From: DASYQV01 sp036005125
GTDB lineage: Bacteria > Acidobacteriota > Vicinamibacteria > Vicinamibacterales > UBA2999
Assembly (NCBI GenBank): GCA_036005125.1
Contig: DASYQV010000079.1
Span: 1 to 51,660 of the forward strand
DNA length: 51,660 nucleotides
Direction of reading: 5' to 3'
Translations under genes and position numbers: made by a program
Shown here: positions 31,971 to 39,754 of the stretch, one piece after another
How positions within the stretch are numbered: position 1 is the first letter of the stretch
How the letters are laid out: each line of letters opens with the position of its first letter
The notes under the pieces: generated by a model
Databases searched by the model: none
Seen by the model: the letters and a program-made list of their open reading frames with translations, nothing else
Told to the model about the DNA's origin: nothing

Positions 31971-31999
31971 AGCGTAGCACGCGCCGTGAAGGCTGTCAA
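31971..31999 (-). promoter_or_regulatory. Sigma-70 promoter of the tol-pal operon
   Basis: On the minus strand TTGACA (31994-31999) and TACGCT (31971-31976) are separated by exactly 17 bp. Expected initiation is near 31964, giving a leader of about 45 nt with CGGAGG before the TTG start of tolQ. A plus-strand TATGAT (32003-32008) just to the right may be the -10 of divergent recN, so the two promoters would be back to back. Confidence 0.75.
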
Positions 32000-32028
32000 A
32001 CCTATGATACGATGGAAGTTCCGCGCGC

Positions 32029-33666
32029 ATGCTGCGTTTCCTTCGCATACGCAACCTCGCCGTCATCGAGGCCGTTGAGGTCGAGTTCGAGCCCGGCTTC
32101 AACGTCCTGACGGGTGAGACCGGGGCGGGCAAATCCATTCTTGTCGAGGCCGTCGGACTGCTGCTGGGCGCCCGCGCGTCCCAGGATCTCGTCCGTACCG
32201 GCGAGGGTCAAGCGACAATCGAGGCGGTCTTCGAGCCCGCCGAGGGTGGTGAGCTCGTGGTCCGCCGCGACATCACGGCTCAAGGCAGAAGCCGGTCTTT
32301 TATCAACGGCACCCTCGCCACGTCGGCGGCGCTCCGTGATCTCTCCACGAGACTCGTCGAGCTGCATGGACAACACGAGCACCAGGCGTTGCTCGACCCG
32401 CTCACCCACCTTCCATTGCTTGATGAGTTCGCAAACCTGACTGAGCTGGCATCGCGGGTGGACAGCGGATGGTCCGCCGTTCGGACGCTGCGTGAGGAGC
32501 TCGAACGTTCACGCATGGATGCGCGCGAGAGGTCCGCGCGCCTCGATTTGATTGCGTTTCAGCTCGGCGAGATCGAGCGCGCGTCGCCAAGACCCGCCGA
32601 GGACGAGGAGCTGATCACGCTGCGTCAGGTGCTCGCGAGCGCAGAGCGGATCCAGCGGCTGTGCGAGGAAAGTTACGCAGCCCTCTACGAGAGCGATCAG
32701 GCCGTACTGGCAGGTCTTGGCGGCGTCTGGAAACGGGTGGGTGAGTTGGCGACGATCGACACCCAGTTCGCCCCCTACCTGGACGCTCGGGACAACATCA
32801 AGTCGCAGCTCGAGGATCTCGCGTTCTTCCTCAGGAATTACGCGGAAGGTGTTGACGCGGCGCCGGCACGACTTCAGCAGGTCGAGGACCGGTTGGCCCT
32901 GCTCGAACGTCTCAAGCGGAAGTACGGACCGACGCTGTCGGAGGTCATCGATCGGGGTGAGCGGCTTGCCCGCGAGCGGGCCGTGCTGACGGGATCGGCT
33001 GAACAGGGCCGCGACCTCGAGCGTGAGCTCGAGGCGGCGACCGAACGGTATCTCTCGGCCGCCCGCGAGCTGTCGCAACGCCGTCGCCGGGCGGCACTCG
33101 ACTTCGCGCGCAGGCTCGAGGCGCTCCTGGCCGAGCTCGCCATGGCCCGTACGCGCTTCGAAGTCCGATTCAACGAGGTCGAGCTGCCCCCCGACCGCTG
33201 GAGCGAACGGGGTGTGGATGAGGCCGAGTTCTTCGTCTCACCGAATCCGGGCGAGGATCTACGGCCCCTCGCGCGTATCGTCTCTGGAGGCGAATTGTCA
33301 CGTGTGATGCTGGCGCTCAAGACGCTGGCCGCCGGCGATGCGCCGGGCAAGACGCTGATTTTCGACGAGGTCGACGCGGGAATCGGAGGGCGCGTCGCGG
33401 ACGTGGTCGGCGCCAGGCTGCAGGCGCTGGCCGAGCGTTTCCAGGTGCTCTGCATTACGCACCTACCGCAGATCGCCGTCCATGCCAGCACGCAGTTCCG
33501 TATCGAGAAGAAAGTCCGCGGGAGGCGTACGGTCACTGCCGTCGAGCATCTCGATCCTGATGGACGCGAGGAGGAGATCGCGCGCATGATGGGCGGGGTG
33601 GCGATCACGCCACCCATGCGGGCGAGCGCCCGTGAGCTGCTGCTCGCAGGGCGAAAGGCAAAATAA
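32029..33666 (+). CDS. recN: DNA repair protein RecN
   Basis: 545 residues. SMC-like ATPase for double-strand-break repair. Walker A GETGAGKSILVEAVG at residues about 29-43, a long coiled-coil middle (about 150-380), then signature LARIVSGGELSRVMLALK and Walker B TLIFDEVDAGIGG with the following CITHLPQIA. Length matches E. coli RecN (553). It is divergent from tolQ with overlapping promoter region; start ATG 32029. Confidence 0.96.
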   Translation: MLRFLRIRNLAVIEAVEVEFEPGFNVLTGETGAGKSILVEAVGLLLGARASQDLVRTGEGQATIEAVFEPAEGGELVVRRDITAQGRSRSFINGTLATSAALRDLSTRLVELHGQHEHQALLDPLTHLPLLDEFANLTELASRVDSGWSAVRTLREELERSRMDARERSARLDLIAFQLGEIERASPRPAEDEELITLRQVLASAERIQRLCEESYAALYESDQAVLAGLGGVWKRVGELATIDTQFAPYLDARDNIKSQLEDLAFFLRNYAEGVDAAPARLQQVEDRLALLERLKRKYGPTLSEVIDRGERLARERAVLTGSAEQGRDLERELEAATERYLSAARELSQRRRRAALDFARRLEALLAELAMARTRFEVRFNEVELPPDRWSERGVDEAEFFVSPNPGEDLRPLARIVSGGELSRVMLALKTLAAGDAPGKTLIFDEVDAGIGGRVADVVGARLQALAERFQVLCITHLPQIAVHASTQFRIEKKVRGRRTVTAVEHLDPDGREEEIARMMGGVAITPPMRASARELLLAGRKAK

Positions 33667-33717
33667 CAGCGAAAGCGAAAGTCGGCGGCCGGCTGGAACC
33701 TTAATAGTCGGACCCAC

Positions 33718-35058
33718 GTGGCGAAGAGATATCTCATCGAAACGTTCGGCTGTCAGATGAACGTCCACGACTCGGAACGGATGGCCGGCCTGCTCGAGCA
33801 GGCGGGCTACGAGCCGACGACCGACGATCGCGACGCCGACGTGCTGGTCATCAACACCTGCAGCGTGCGCGAGCACGCCGAGGAGAAGCTCTATACGCGG
33901 CTGGGCGAGTTGCGCGTGCTGGAGCACGAGACGGGACACAAGCCCATAGTCGCGGTGGCTGGCTGCGTGGCGCAGCAGGAAGGCGCCGCGCTCCTCAAGG
34001 CGACCAACGGACACGTGATCGATGTCGTCGTGGGCACGCAGCGGATGAAGCAGCTCCCGATGCTCATCGAAAGGGCCGAGCGCTCGCCATTTGCCGAGGT
34101 CGATGTCAACCCGTGGGACGATGTGACGTTCCCGCTTGGTATCACGCGCCGCTCCGATCCGGTGAAGGCCTATGTGACGATCATCGAGGGGTGCAACGAT
34201 CACTGCGCGTTCTGTGTGGTGCCGTACACGCGCGGACACGAGCGGATGCGGTCCAGGGCCGATATCCTGGCGGAGGTACGCGAGGCAGTGGAGTCGGGGC
34301 GGCGTGAAATTCAGCTCCTCGGACAGATCGTCAATCACTATCAGGCGCCGGACGATGCGTTCTGCGACTTTGCCGAGCTGCTATCAGCCGTCAACGACAT
34401 CGCGGGGGTCGAGCGGATCCGGTTCGCGAGCCCGCATCCGCGGCACACGGGACGACGGCTGATCGAGGCGGTCCGCGACCTGCCGAAAGTGTGCAAGCAT
34501 CTGCACCTGCCGGTGCAGTCGGGCTCGACGCGCGTGTTGACCGCGATGCGGCGCCGGTACACGCGGGAACGGTATTTAGCACTGGTGGCCGAGATCCGTG
34601 AGACTATTCCGGACGTGCAGTTGTCAACCGACATGATTGTCGGTTTTCCAGGGGAAACCTCGGATGACTTCGAGGCGACCCTGTCGCTGACCGAGGCTGT
34701 GCAGTATCACAGCATGTTTTCGTTCAAGTACTCGCAGCGGCCGAACACGCTTGCGGCGAGGCGGATGCCGGACGATGTCAGTGAGGCGGAGAAGACCGCG
34801 CGCATCGTGGCGCTCCAGGCCCTGCAGCGGGACATTCAGACGCGTCTGCACGAACAGGCGGTCGGACGGGTCGTCGAGGTCCTCGTCGACGCGGCCAGCC
34901 GGCGCCGCGCGAACGAGCTGTCGGGCCGGACCAGCGGAAACACCGTCGTGAACCTTCCGGGCTCATCCGATTGGATCGGGCGGACGGTCCCGGTGCGGAT
35001 CCGGCGGTCGGGACCGAACAGCCTCTGGGGCGAGGCGATCGTCTCAGATGTCGAGTAG
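33718..35058 (+). CDS. miaB: tRNA-2-methylthio-N6-dimethylallyladenosine synthase MiaB
   Basis: 446 residues. Radical-SAM methylthiotransferase adding a methylthio group to i6A37 of tRNAs. UPF0004 domain Cys residues are in TFGCQMNVHDSER, INTCSVREHAEEK and VAGCVAQQEG. The radical-SAM Cys triad is C159-x3-C163-x2-C166 (EGCNDHCAFCVVPYTRG), and a C-terminal TRAM domain follows (about 375-445). The exact match to MiaB rather than MtaB/RimO motifs (VVPYTRGHERMR) supports the call. GTG 33718. Confidence 0.96.
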   Translation: MAKRYLIETFGCQMNVHDSERMAGLLEQAGYEPTTDDRDADVLVINTCSVREHAEEKLYTRLGELRVLEHETGHKPIVAVAGCVAQQEGAALLKATNGHVIDVVVGTQRMKQLPMLIERAERSPFAEVDVNPWDDVTFPLGITRRSDPVKAYVTIIEGCNDHCAFCVVPYTRGHERMRSRADILAEVREAVESGRREIQLLGQIVNHYQAPDDAFCDFAELLSAVNDIAGVERIRFASPHPRHTGRRLIEAVRDLPKVCKHLHLPVQSGSTRVLTAMRRRYTRERYLALVAEIRETIPDVQLSTDMIVGFPGETSDDFEATLSLTEAVQYHSMFSFKYSQRPNTLAARRMPDDVSEAEKTARIVALQALQRDIQTRLHEQAVGRVVEVLVDAASRRRANELSGRTSGNTVVNLPGSSDWIGRTVPVRIRRSGPNSLWGEAIVSDVE

Positions 35059-35073
35059 GCGCGGAAGCGCCTG

Positions 35074-35095
35074 CCCGCGAGGAATCGCGGGTTTT
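35074..35095 (+). terminator. Rho-independent terminator after miaB
   Basis: CCCGCGA (35074-35080), loop GGAA, TCGCGGG (35085-35091), then TTTT (35092-35095). It starts 15 bases after the miaB stop. Confidence 0.7.
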
Positions 35096-35151
35096 CCCGG
35101 GGATGCCGTCGGTCTTCGAGCCACGGCAGCACCACACGGAGAGCAGGGGCG

Positions 35152-35637
35152 ATGCTCATCGAGATGACGATCAAGGGGTTGATGGTGGATCCGATCACCA
35201 ACATGCCCATCGTGATCCTGAAGGACAAGCAGGGCGACCGGGTGCTGCCGATCTGGGTGGGCATCTTCGAGGCGAACGCGATAGCGCTCCAGATCGAGAA
35301 CATCGCGACGCCCCGGCCGATGACGCACGACCTGCTCCGCAACATCATCACCGACCTCGACGGCCAGGTGGACCGGGTCGTCGTGAGCGACTTGAAGGAC
35401 AACACGTTCTACGCCGTGATTCACCTGACGGTCCGGGGGGAGGCGATTGCCATCGACGCGCGGCCGAGCGACGCCATCGCCCTGGCCTTGAGGACCCGGT
35501 CGCCCATCCTGGTCGATGAGACCGTCATCGATAATGCCAAGACCGTCGACTTCACCTCGGACCGCGCCGATAACGACCGCCTGCAGAAATGGCTGGAAAG
35601 CCTTGACCCCGAGGAACTTGGCAAGTACAAGATGTGA
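35152..35637 (+). CDS. Bifunctional nuclease family protein (DUF151)
   Basis: 161 residues. DUF151 domain (residues about 1-135): VDPITNMPIVILKDKQGDRVLPIWVG, IGIFEANAIALQIE-like segment, ARPSDAIALALRTRSPI. Members include plant BBD nucleases and bacterial proteins found beside miaB or parA, where their true role is not settled. A short acidic C-terminal tail (LQKWLESLDPEELGKYKM) resembles the UvrB/UvrC-like tail seen in some members. Separated from miaB by a terminator, and followed by a promoter for parA. Confidence 0.9.
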   Translation: MLIEMTIKGLMVDPITNMPIVILKDKQGDRVLPIWVGIFEANAIALQIENIATPRPMTHDLLRNIITDLDGQVDRVVVSDLKDNTFYAVIHLTVRGEAIAIDARPSDAIALALRTRSPILVDETVIDNAKTVDFTSDRADNDRLQKWLESLDPEELGKYKM

Positions 35638-35639
35638 GT

Positions 35640-35653
35640 GTCGGCCGGCCGAC
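35640..35653. other. Perfect 14-bp palindrome downstream of the DUF151 gene
   Basis: GTCGGCCGGCCGAC is self-complementary and begins three bases after the stop. With no U-tract it is not a classical terminator; it could be a binding site or chance in GC-rich sequence. Confidence 0.35.
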
Positions 35654-35679
35654 AACTCCCGTCCGACCGGTTGGGGCGT

Positions 35680-35709
35680 TTGACAGGCCGCGGCGGCGCT
35701 TCCTAGAAT
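35680..35709 (+). promoter_or_regulatory. Sigma-70 promoter of parAB
   Basis: TTGACA (35680-35685), 18-bp spacer, TAGAAT (35704-35709). Initiation near 35716 would give a leader of about 29 nt before the parA ATG at 35745. Confidence 0.75.
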
Positions 35710-35744
35710 GATCGGACTCATCCCCCGGCAGCTCGAGCGGCTTC

Positions 35745-36515
35745 ATGATCGTCGCCATCGCGAACCAGAAAGGCGGGGTCGGGAAGACCACGACCGCGGT
35801 CAACCTTGCCGCGGCACTGGCGCTTCGGGGACGGCCGACGCTCCTCATCGACCTCGATCCGCAGGCCAACAGCAGCCTCTCGTTCCTGGAGCTGCAGGGC
35901 GTCGTCCACAGCACGTACGACGCGATCGTCGACCCGCGCATGCGGCTGTCGGATGTGATCGTGCCGGCGCCGGTCGAGAACCTCTTCATCGCCCCCGCCC
36001 GCATTGCGCTGGCCAAGCTCGAGGCCCGGCTCGTCGGGGAGCTCGACGCCCATTTCCGCCTCAAGGATAAGATTCAGGATCTCGGCGACCGGTTCGCCCA
36101 CATCGTCATCGACTGCCCGCCCGCCCTCGGCCTGTTGACGGTCAACGCGCTCGTCGCGGCGACGCACCTGCTAATCCCCATCCAGTCGTCCTATTTCGCG
36201 CTCGAAGGCACCGACGACCTGCTCGAAACGATCGAGAAGGTCCGCCAGCGTCCCAACCCGGCTCTTCGGATCCTCGGTGTGGTCATCACTATGCATGACA
36301 AACGTACGTCGCTCGGGCGCGACATCCGGGACCAGATCCAGAAAGTATTCGGGGGGAAGGTCTTCAAGACGGTGATCGCGAAGAACGTACGGCTGGAGGA
36401 GAGCCCGGCCTACAAGGAATCGATCTTCACCTTCGCGCCCAATTCGTCGGGAGCGACCGACTACTACAGTCTCTGCGAGGAGGTCATCGAGCGTGCCGAA
36501 GCGCGGACTGCCTGA
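35745..36515 (+). CDS. parA: ParA/Soj-family partition ATPase
   Basis: 256 residues. Deviant Walker A KGGVGKTTTAVNLAAAL (K9-T16), switch motif LLIDLDPQANSS, and VIDCPPALGLLTVNAL. No N-terminal DNA-binding extension, so a chromosomal type-Ib-like ParA that moves ParB-DNA complexes over the nucleoid. Driven by its own promoter, overlapping parB by 23 bp. A dif-like site lies 0.9 kb downstream, unusual for parAB genes that usually lie near the origin. Confidence 0.94.
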   Translation: MIVAIANQKGGVGKTTTAVNLAAALALRGRPTLLIDLDPQANSSLSFLELQGVVHSTYDAIVDPRMRLSDVIVPAPVENLFIAPARIALAKLEARLVGELDAHFRLKDKIQDLGDRFAHIVIDCPPALGLLTVNALVAATHLLIPIQSSYFALEGTDDLLETIEKVRQRPNPALRILGVVITMHDKRTSLGRDIRDQIQKVFGGKVFKTVIAKNVRLEESPAYKESIFTFAPNSSGATDYYSLCEEVIERAEARTA

Positions 36516-37314
36516 GACGGTGCGTATGCGCCACGACGAGCACTACGTGGAGACCCTGGCGACCGCAGCGGGCGCGCCAATCGGCCGCATGGTCCCCATC
36601 GACCTGATCGACCCCAACCCCGATCAGCCACGCCAGGTGATGGGCGACCTGTCGGAGCTGATGGCGTCGATCGCCGAGAAGGGGGTTATCGAGCCGCTCA
36701 TCGTGCGTCAGCGGAACGACCGGTTCCAGATCATCGCCGGCGAGCGACGATATCACGCCGCGGTCCAGGTGGGGCTTCGCGAGCTCCCGGTCGTCATCCG
36801 CGACGTCGACGACGCGGAGGTGACCGAGCTGGCCCTCGTGGAGAACCTGCAGCGCAAGGATCTGACCGCGTTCGAGGAAGCGGAGGCGCTCCAGCACCTC
36901 GCGCAGCGGAGCAGCTATACGCACGAGGAACTCGCCAGGAAGCTGGGGAAGTCGCGCACCGCAATCACCGAATCGCTCTCCCTCAACCAGATGCCGGAGG
37001 AAGTCCGGAACGTCTGCCGCCTTGCCGATATTTCCTCCAGGTCGACGCTGCTCCAGATCGTCCGCCAGGGCGATCCGAAGAAGATGCTTGCGCTCGTCGA
37101 GAAGCTGACGGCGCGCGGCGGCACGACACGCCAGGCGGTTCGAAAGGAAACGGCCAAGCCCAAACAAGGCCGTCCGAAGTCGTTCGTTTTCAGATTCCGT
37201 CCAGCCACGAAACACTTTCAGCTTCGAATGAGCTTCCGGAAGGGGCGCGTCGACAGATCGGAGATCATCGACGCGCTCGAAGCCATCATCAAGGAACTGA
37301 AAGCCGCGAGGTGA
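36493..37314 (+). CDS. parB: ParB/Spo0J-family partition protein
   Basis: 273 residues from GTG 36493. N-terminal CTP-binding region: IDLIDPNPDQPRQV, then IAGERRYHAAVQVGL, where the family motif GERR-x-RA has His88 in place of the final Arg. A central helix-turn-helix (about 140-165, YTHEELARKLGKSRTAITESLSL) would bind parS, and a C-terminal dimerisation segment ends SEIIDALEAIIKELKAAR. No TGTTTCACGTGAAACA-like parS was seen in the window. Co-translated with parA. Confidence 0.9.
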   Translation: MPKRGLPETVRMRHDEHYVETLATAAGAPIGRMVPIDLIDPNPDQPRQVMGDLSELMASIAEKGVIEPLIVRQRNDRFQIIAGERRYHAAVQVGLRELPVVIRDVDDAEVTELALVENLQRKDLTAFEEAEALQHLAQRSSYTHEELARKLGKSRTAITESLSLNQMPEEVRNVCRLADISSRSTLLQIVRQGDPKKMLALVEKLTARGGTTRQAVRKETAKPKQGRPKSFVFRFRPATKHFQLRMSFRKGRVDRSEIIDALEAIIKELKAAR

Positions 37315-37450
37315 GCTGACCTCGCAAACAAACCCGCGGATCTTTAGTCAGACCCGGCTACAGCACCACGTCACGCCAAGCGGGGCACATCCAATGCGGT
37401 CAGCGGTCCCATTTCGACGGAAGGGGTCCTTTTCCACGCGCTTATGCCTG

Positions 37451-37478
37451 ACGTCGCATAATACATGTTATGTTAACT
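37451..37478 (+). other. dif: dif chromosome-dimer-resolution site (XerC/XerD recombination site)
   Basis: ACGTCGCATAA (37451-37461), centre TACATG (37462-37467), TTATGTTAACT (37468-37478). Compared with the E. coli dif from memory (arms GGTGCGCATAA and TTATGTTAAAT with a 6-bp centre), the left arm matches at its last 7 bases. The right arm matches at 10 of 11, and the centre length is 6. This is the expected XerC-arm / XerD-arm layout. It lies in the spacer (37315-37511) between convergent parB and the GH57 gene. The rest of that spacer shows no gene or strong hairpin. Confidence 0.8.
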
Positions 37479-37511
37479 AATCGCGCGCCGTTTAGCGGGC
37501 ACAACGATGGC

Positions 37512-39716
37512 CTAAGCCGTCCAGTTCAGCGCCGGAAAGTTGCGGTCCGGCACCTCGAATTCGATCGGCTGAAGTCGGGGGTGATGCTCGATTTCCGAGG
37601 CGCCCCGGTAGAGCCCCACGATGAACGCGACGGGGGCCTGCGTCTCGAGCCGAAGGCACTTGAACGGGACCTGCACTTCCGCGATGCGTCGGACCGCCAC
37701 GCGCAGCCCGGCGCATGGGAGGGCCACCCAACGACCGCTCGCGTCCCGCTCGACCAGCGTGGCTTCGGGCTTGTCGCCCTCCAGCCGCATCGCCAGCCGA
37801 AGGCCCGCGGGCTTGAGGAAGTTGACACTCAATTCCAGGCCCCGACCCAATAGTGACGCCATCGTCCGCGACCCCTCCACCCGGAGGTAAAAATTGTCGA
37901 GATCGAACCCGAATTGGATCGACGTGAGCGCCAGGTCGCGGTCCGACACCTGATGCATGGCTCCTGCGGCCCCGCCCGTTTCCACGCAGCCGGCCCCAAT
38001 CCATTCGAAATAGCTCGTCACCTCTCCGTCGATCACCGGCCGCAGAAACCCGGTCGGCTGACTGATTTCGACGGTCGGCGGCATCGTCGTGATGTTGGTG
38101 AGGAACAACTCTTCGGGGATCGGTTTCTCAATCGCGCGATACACATTCCGGACGTGACGACGGAAGAGATCGTCGAACTCGAGATCGTGTTCCGAGGAGT
38201 GGTCGTCGCCATACCACCAGAACCAGTCGCTCCCTTCGGCAATGAGCATCTCGTCAAGGGCGCGCGCGAGCGCCGGCTGCGAGACGCCGGTGGCCGCGTC
38301 GAGCGCGCGCCGTGCTTCGGCCAGCTGGCTCCAGGCGCGATGGTCGTCGGCGTGGCCGATCCAGATGTAGAAATCGGCGTTGATCCAGGAGCCGGGAAAG
38401 ATCGATGGAAGGGCGTCCGCCGCGACCGCGGTCGCGCATGCCTCGCCCATGGTGACCGTGCGGATGTCGGGATCATTGGCCAGCCGGCCGTAGAGCGCGC
38501 GAAGAAACGGCCGGCCGCCGTGCTCGTAGTGCTCCCACGCGTTCTCGCCGTCCAGGATCACCGCAATCGTCGGCGTCTGCCCGCCGGTCCTGATGGTGAA
38601 GCGCCGACCGGCCTCGGTGAGGCGACGCACGAAATCATCGGCTGCGGCGTCGGCAGCCCATGAGGCGTAGCTGAAGCCGATCAGGTCCGAGATGGTGTGG
38701 TCGCGGAACGCGCAGGCGACCGCCTGGGAATCCTTCCCCACGATGTAGGGCTTGTAGAGCACCTCGGGCTGTTCCAGCGTTCCCTGCCCGTCGCGGGTCA
38801 GGCTGCGGCCCAGCGTTCGCGCAAGAATCTCCTCGTCGGTGGCCATCCAGCGGAAACCCGCACGCGCGACGAGCGGCACCATGTCGTCTGACACGGAGCC
38901 TTCCGAGGGCCAGAGCCCGTGCGGCCGTCGGCCGAACAGCCGCTCGTGATAGGCGACAGCCCGAACGAGCTGCTCGTACGCATCATCGGGCCTCCGGAAC
39001 CGTTCGCGGGGCATGCGGGACTGCGGGTGCGTCCGCAGATACACGTCGGTATCGCACAACAGCGGAAGAATCGGATGGAAGAACGGCGAGGTGGACAGCT
39101 CGACCTGTCCCCGCGCCGCAGCCTCGCTGTATTCGGGAATCACGCGCTGAAGAATCTGGAGCTCGACGATGCGGAGGGTCGCTTTGTCCTCCTCCGAGAA
39201 GTCGCGTCCTTTGTCGAGGAGCGCGCGGACGCGGGGATCCCGATCGAGATAGAAGGGATCGAGCCATACGAGCTTGTGCCACACCTGCAGATCGCGGATC
39301 TCGGCGACCGAGAACTGAGCGGCCTGGATACGTGGACTCACGCCGCCATTCAGCCCGCGCTTGGCAAACAGGTCTGCATAGCGGGGGTACGGGTCGATCA
39401 TCCGCGGCCGGTGCGCGTGGAAGAAGTGCTCGATCGCAAACGCGCGCTCGTCCTCGGTGAGTGCCTCCGCGGGCTTCAACCCGACTTCGAGGTAGCGATC
39501 TCGAGCCTCCGCGCGCGCGAACGCCTCGAGCTGCACGAGCATCGACGGCACGAGGTTGAAGGTGACCTTCACGGTCGGGAACTCCCGAAGGAGTGCGACC
39601 ATCCCGTAATAGTCCTTCAACGCGTGCATACGGACCCAGGGCAGGATGTGCTCGCCGGTCACCAGATCCTGGTAGAACGGCTGATGCATATGCCACAGGA
39701 TCGCAACCCGCGTCAT
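37512..39716 (-). CDS. Glycoside hydrolase family 57 alpha-glucan enzyme
   Basis: 734 residues, no signal peptide, so cytoplasmic. GH57 motifs are in order: motif 1 HMHQPFY (residues about 9-15), motif 2 TSPFFHPILPLL (about 209-220), motif 3 GLWPSEGSVSDD with catalytic nucleophile Glu272, motif 4 VILDGENAWEHY with general acid Asp389, and a C-terminal extra domain (about 540-734) of beta-strands. The family acts on alpha-1,4-glucan (alpha-amylase, 4-alpha-glucanotransferase, branching enzyme); the exact reaction cannot be fixed from sequence. A stand-alone gene, divergent from lptFG with a 38-bp gap. Confidence 0.9.
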   Translation of the reverse strand: MTRVAILWHMHQPFYQDLVTGEHILPWVRMHALKDYYGMVALLREFPTVKVTFNLVPSMLVQLEAFARAEARDRYLEVGLKPAEALTEDERAFAIEHFFHAHRPRMIDPYPRYADLFAKRGLNGGVSPRIQAAQFSVAEIRDLQVWHKLVWLDPFYLDRDPRVRALLDKGRDFSEEDKATLRIVELQILQRVIPEYSEAAARGQVELSTSPFFHPILPLLCDTDVYLRTHPQSRMPRERFRRPDDAYEQLVRAVAYHERLFGRRPHGLWPSEGSVSDDMVPLVARAGFRWMATDEEILARTLGRSLTRDGQGTLEQPEVLYKPYIVGKDSQAVACAFRDHTISDLIGFSYASWAADAAADDFVRRLTEAGRRFTIRTGGQTPTIAVILDGENAWEHYEHGGRPFLRALYGRLANDPDIRTVTMGEACATAVAADALPSIFPGSWINADFYIWIGHADDHRAWSQLAEARRALDAATGVSQPALARALDEMLIAEGSDWFWWYGDDHSSEHDLEFDDLFRRHVRNVYRAIEKPIPEELFLTNITTMPPTVEISQPTGFLRPVIDGEVTSYFEWIGAGCVETGGAAGAMHQVSDRDLALTSIQFGFDLDNFYLRVEGSRTMASLLGRGLELSVNFLKPAGLRLAMRLEGDKPEATLVERDASGRWVALPCAGLRVAVRRIAEVQVPFKCLRLETQAPVAFIVGLYRGASEIEHHPRLQPIEFEVPDRNFPALNWTA

Positions 39717-39754
39717 AATGGACCAGTCAAGGGCGTTGCTCGTTTCCCGATTCG

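Noticed and set aside
35640..37511. Search for a parS (TGTTTCACGTGAAACA-like) near parAB
   Set aside because: None seen; the only notable site is the dif-like 28-mer.
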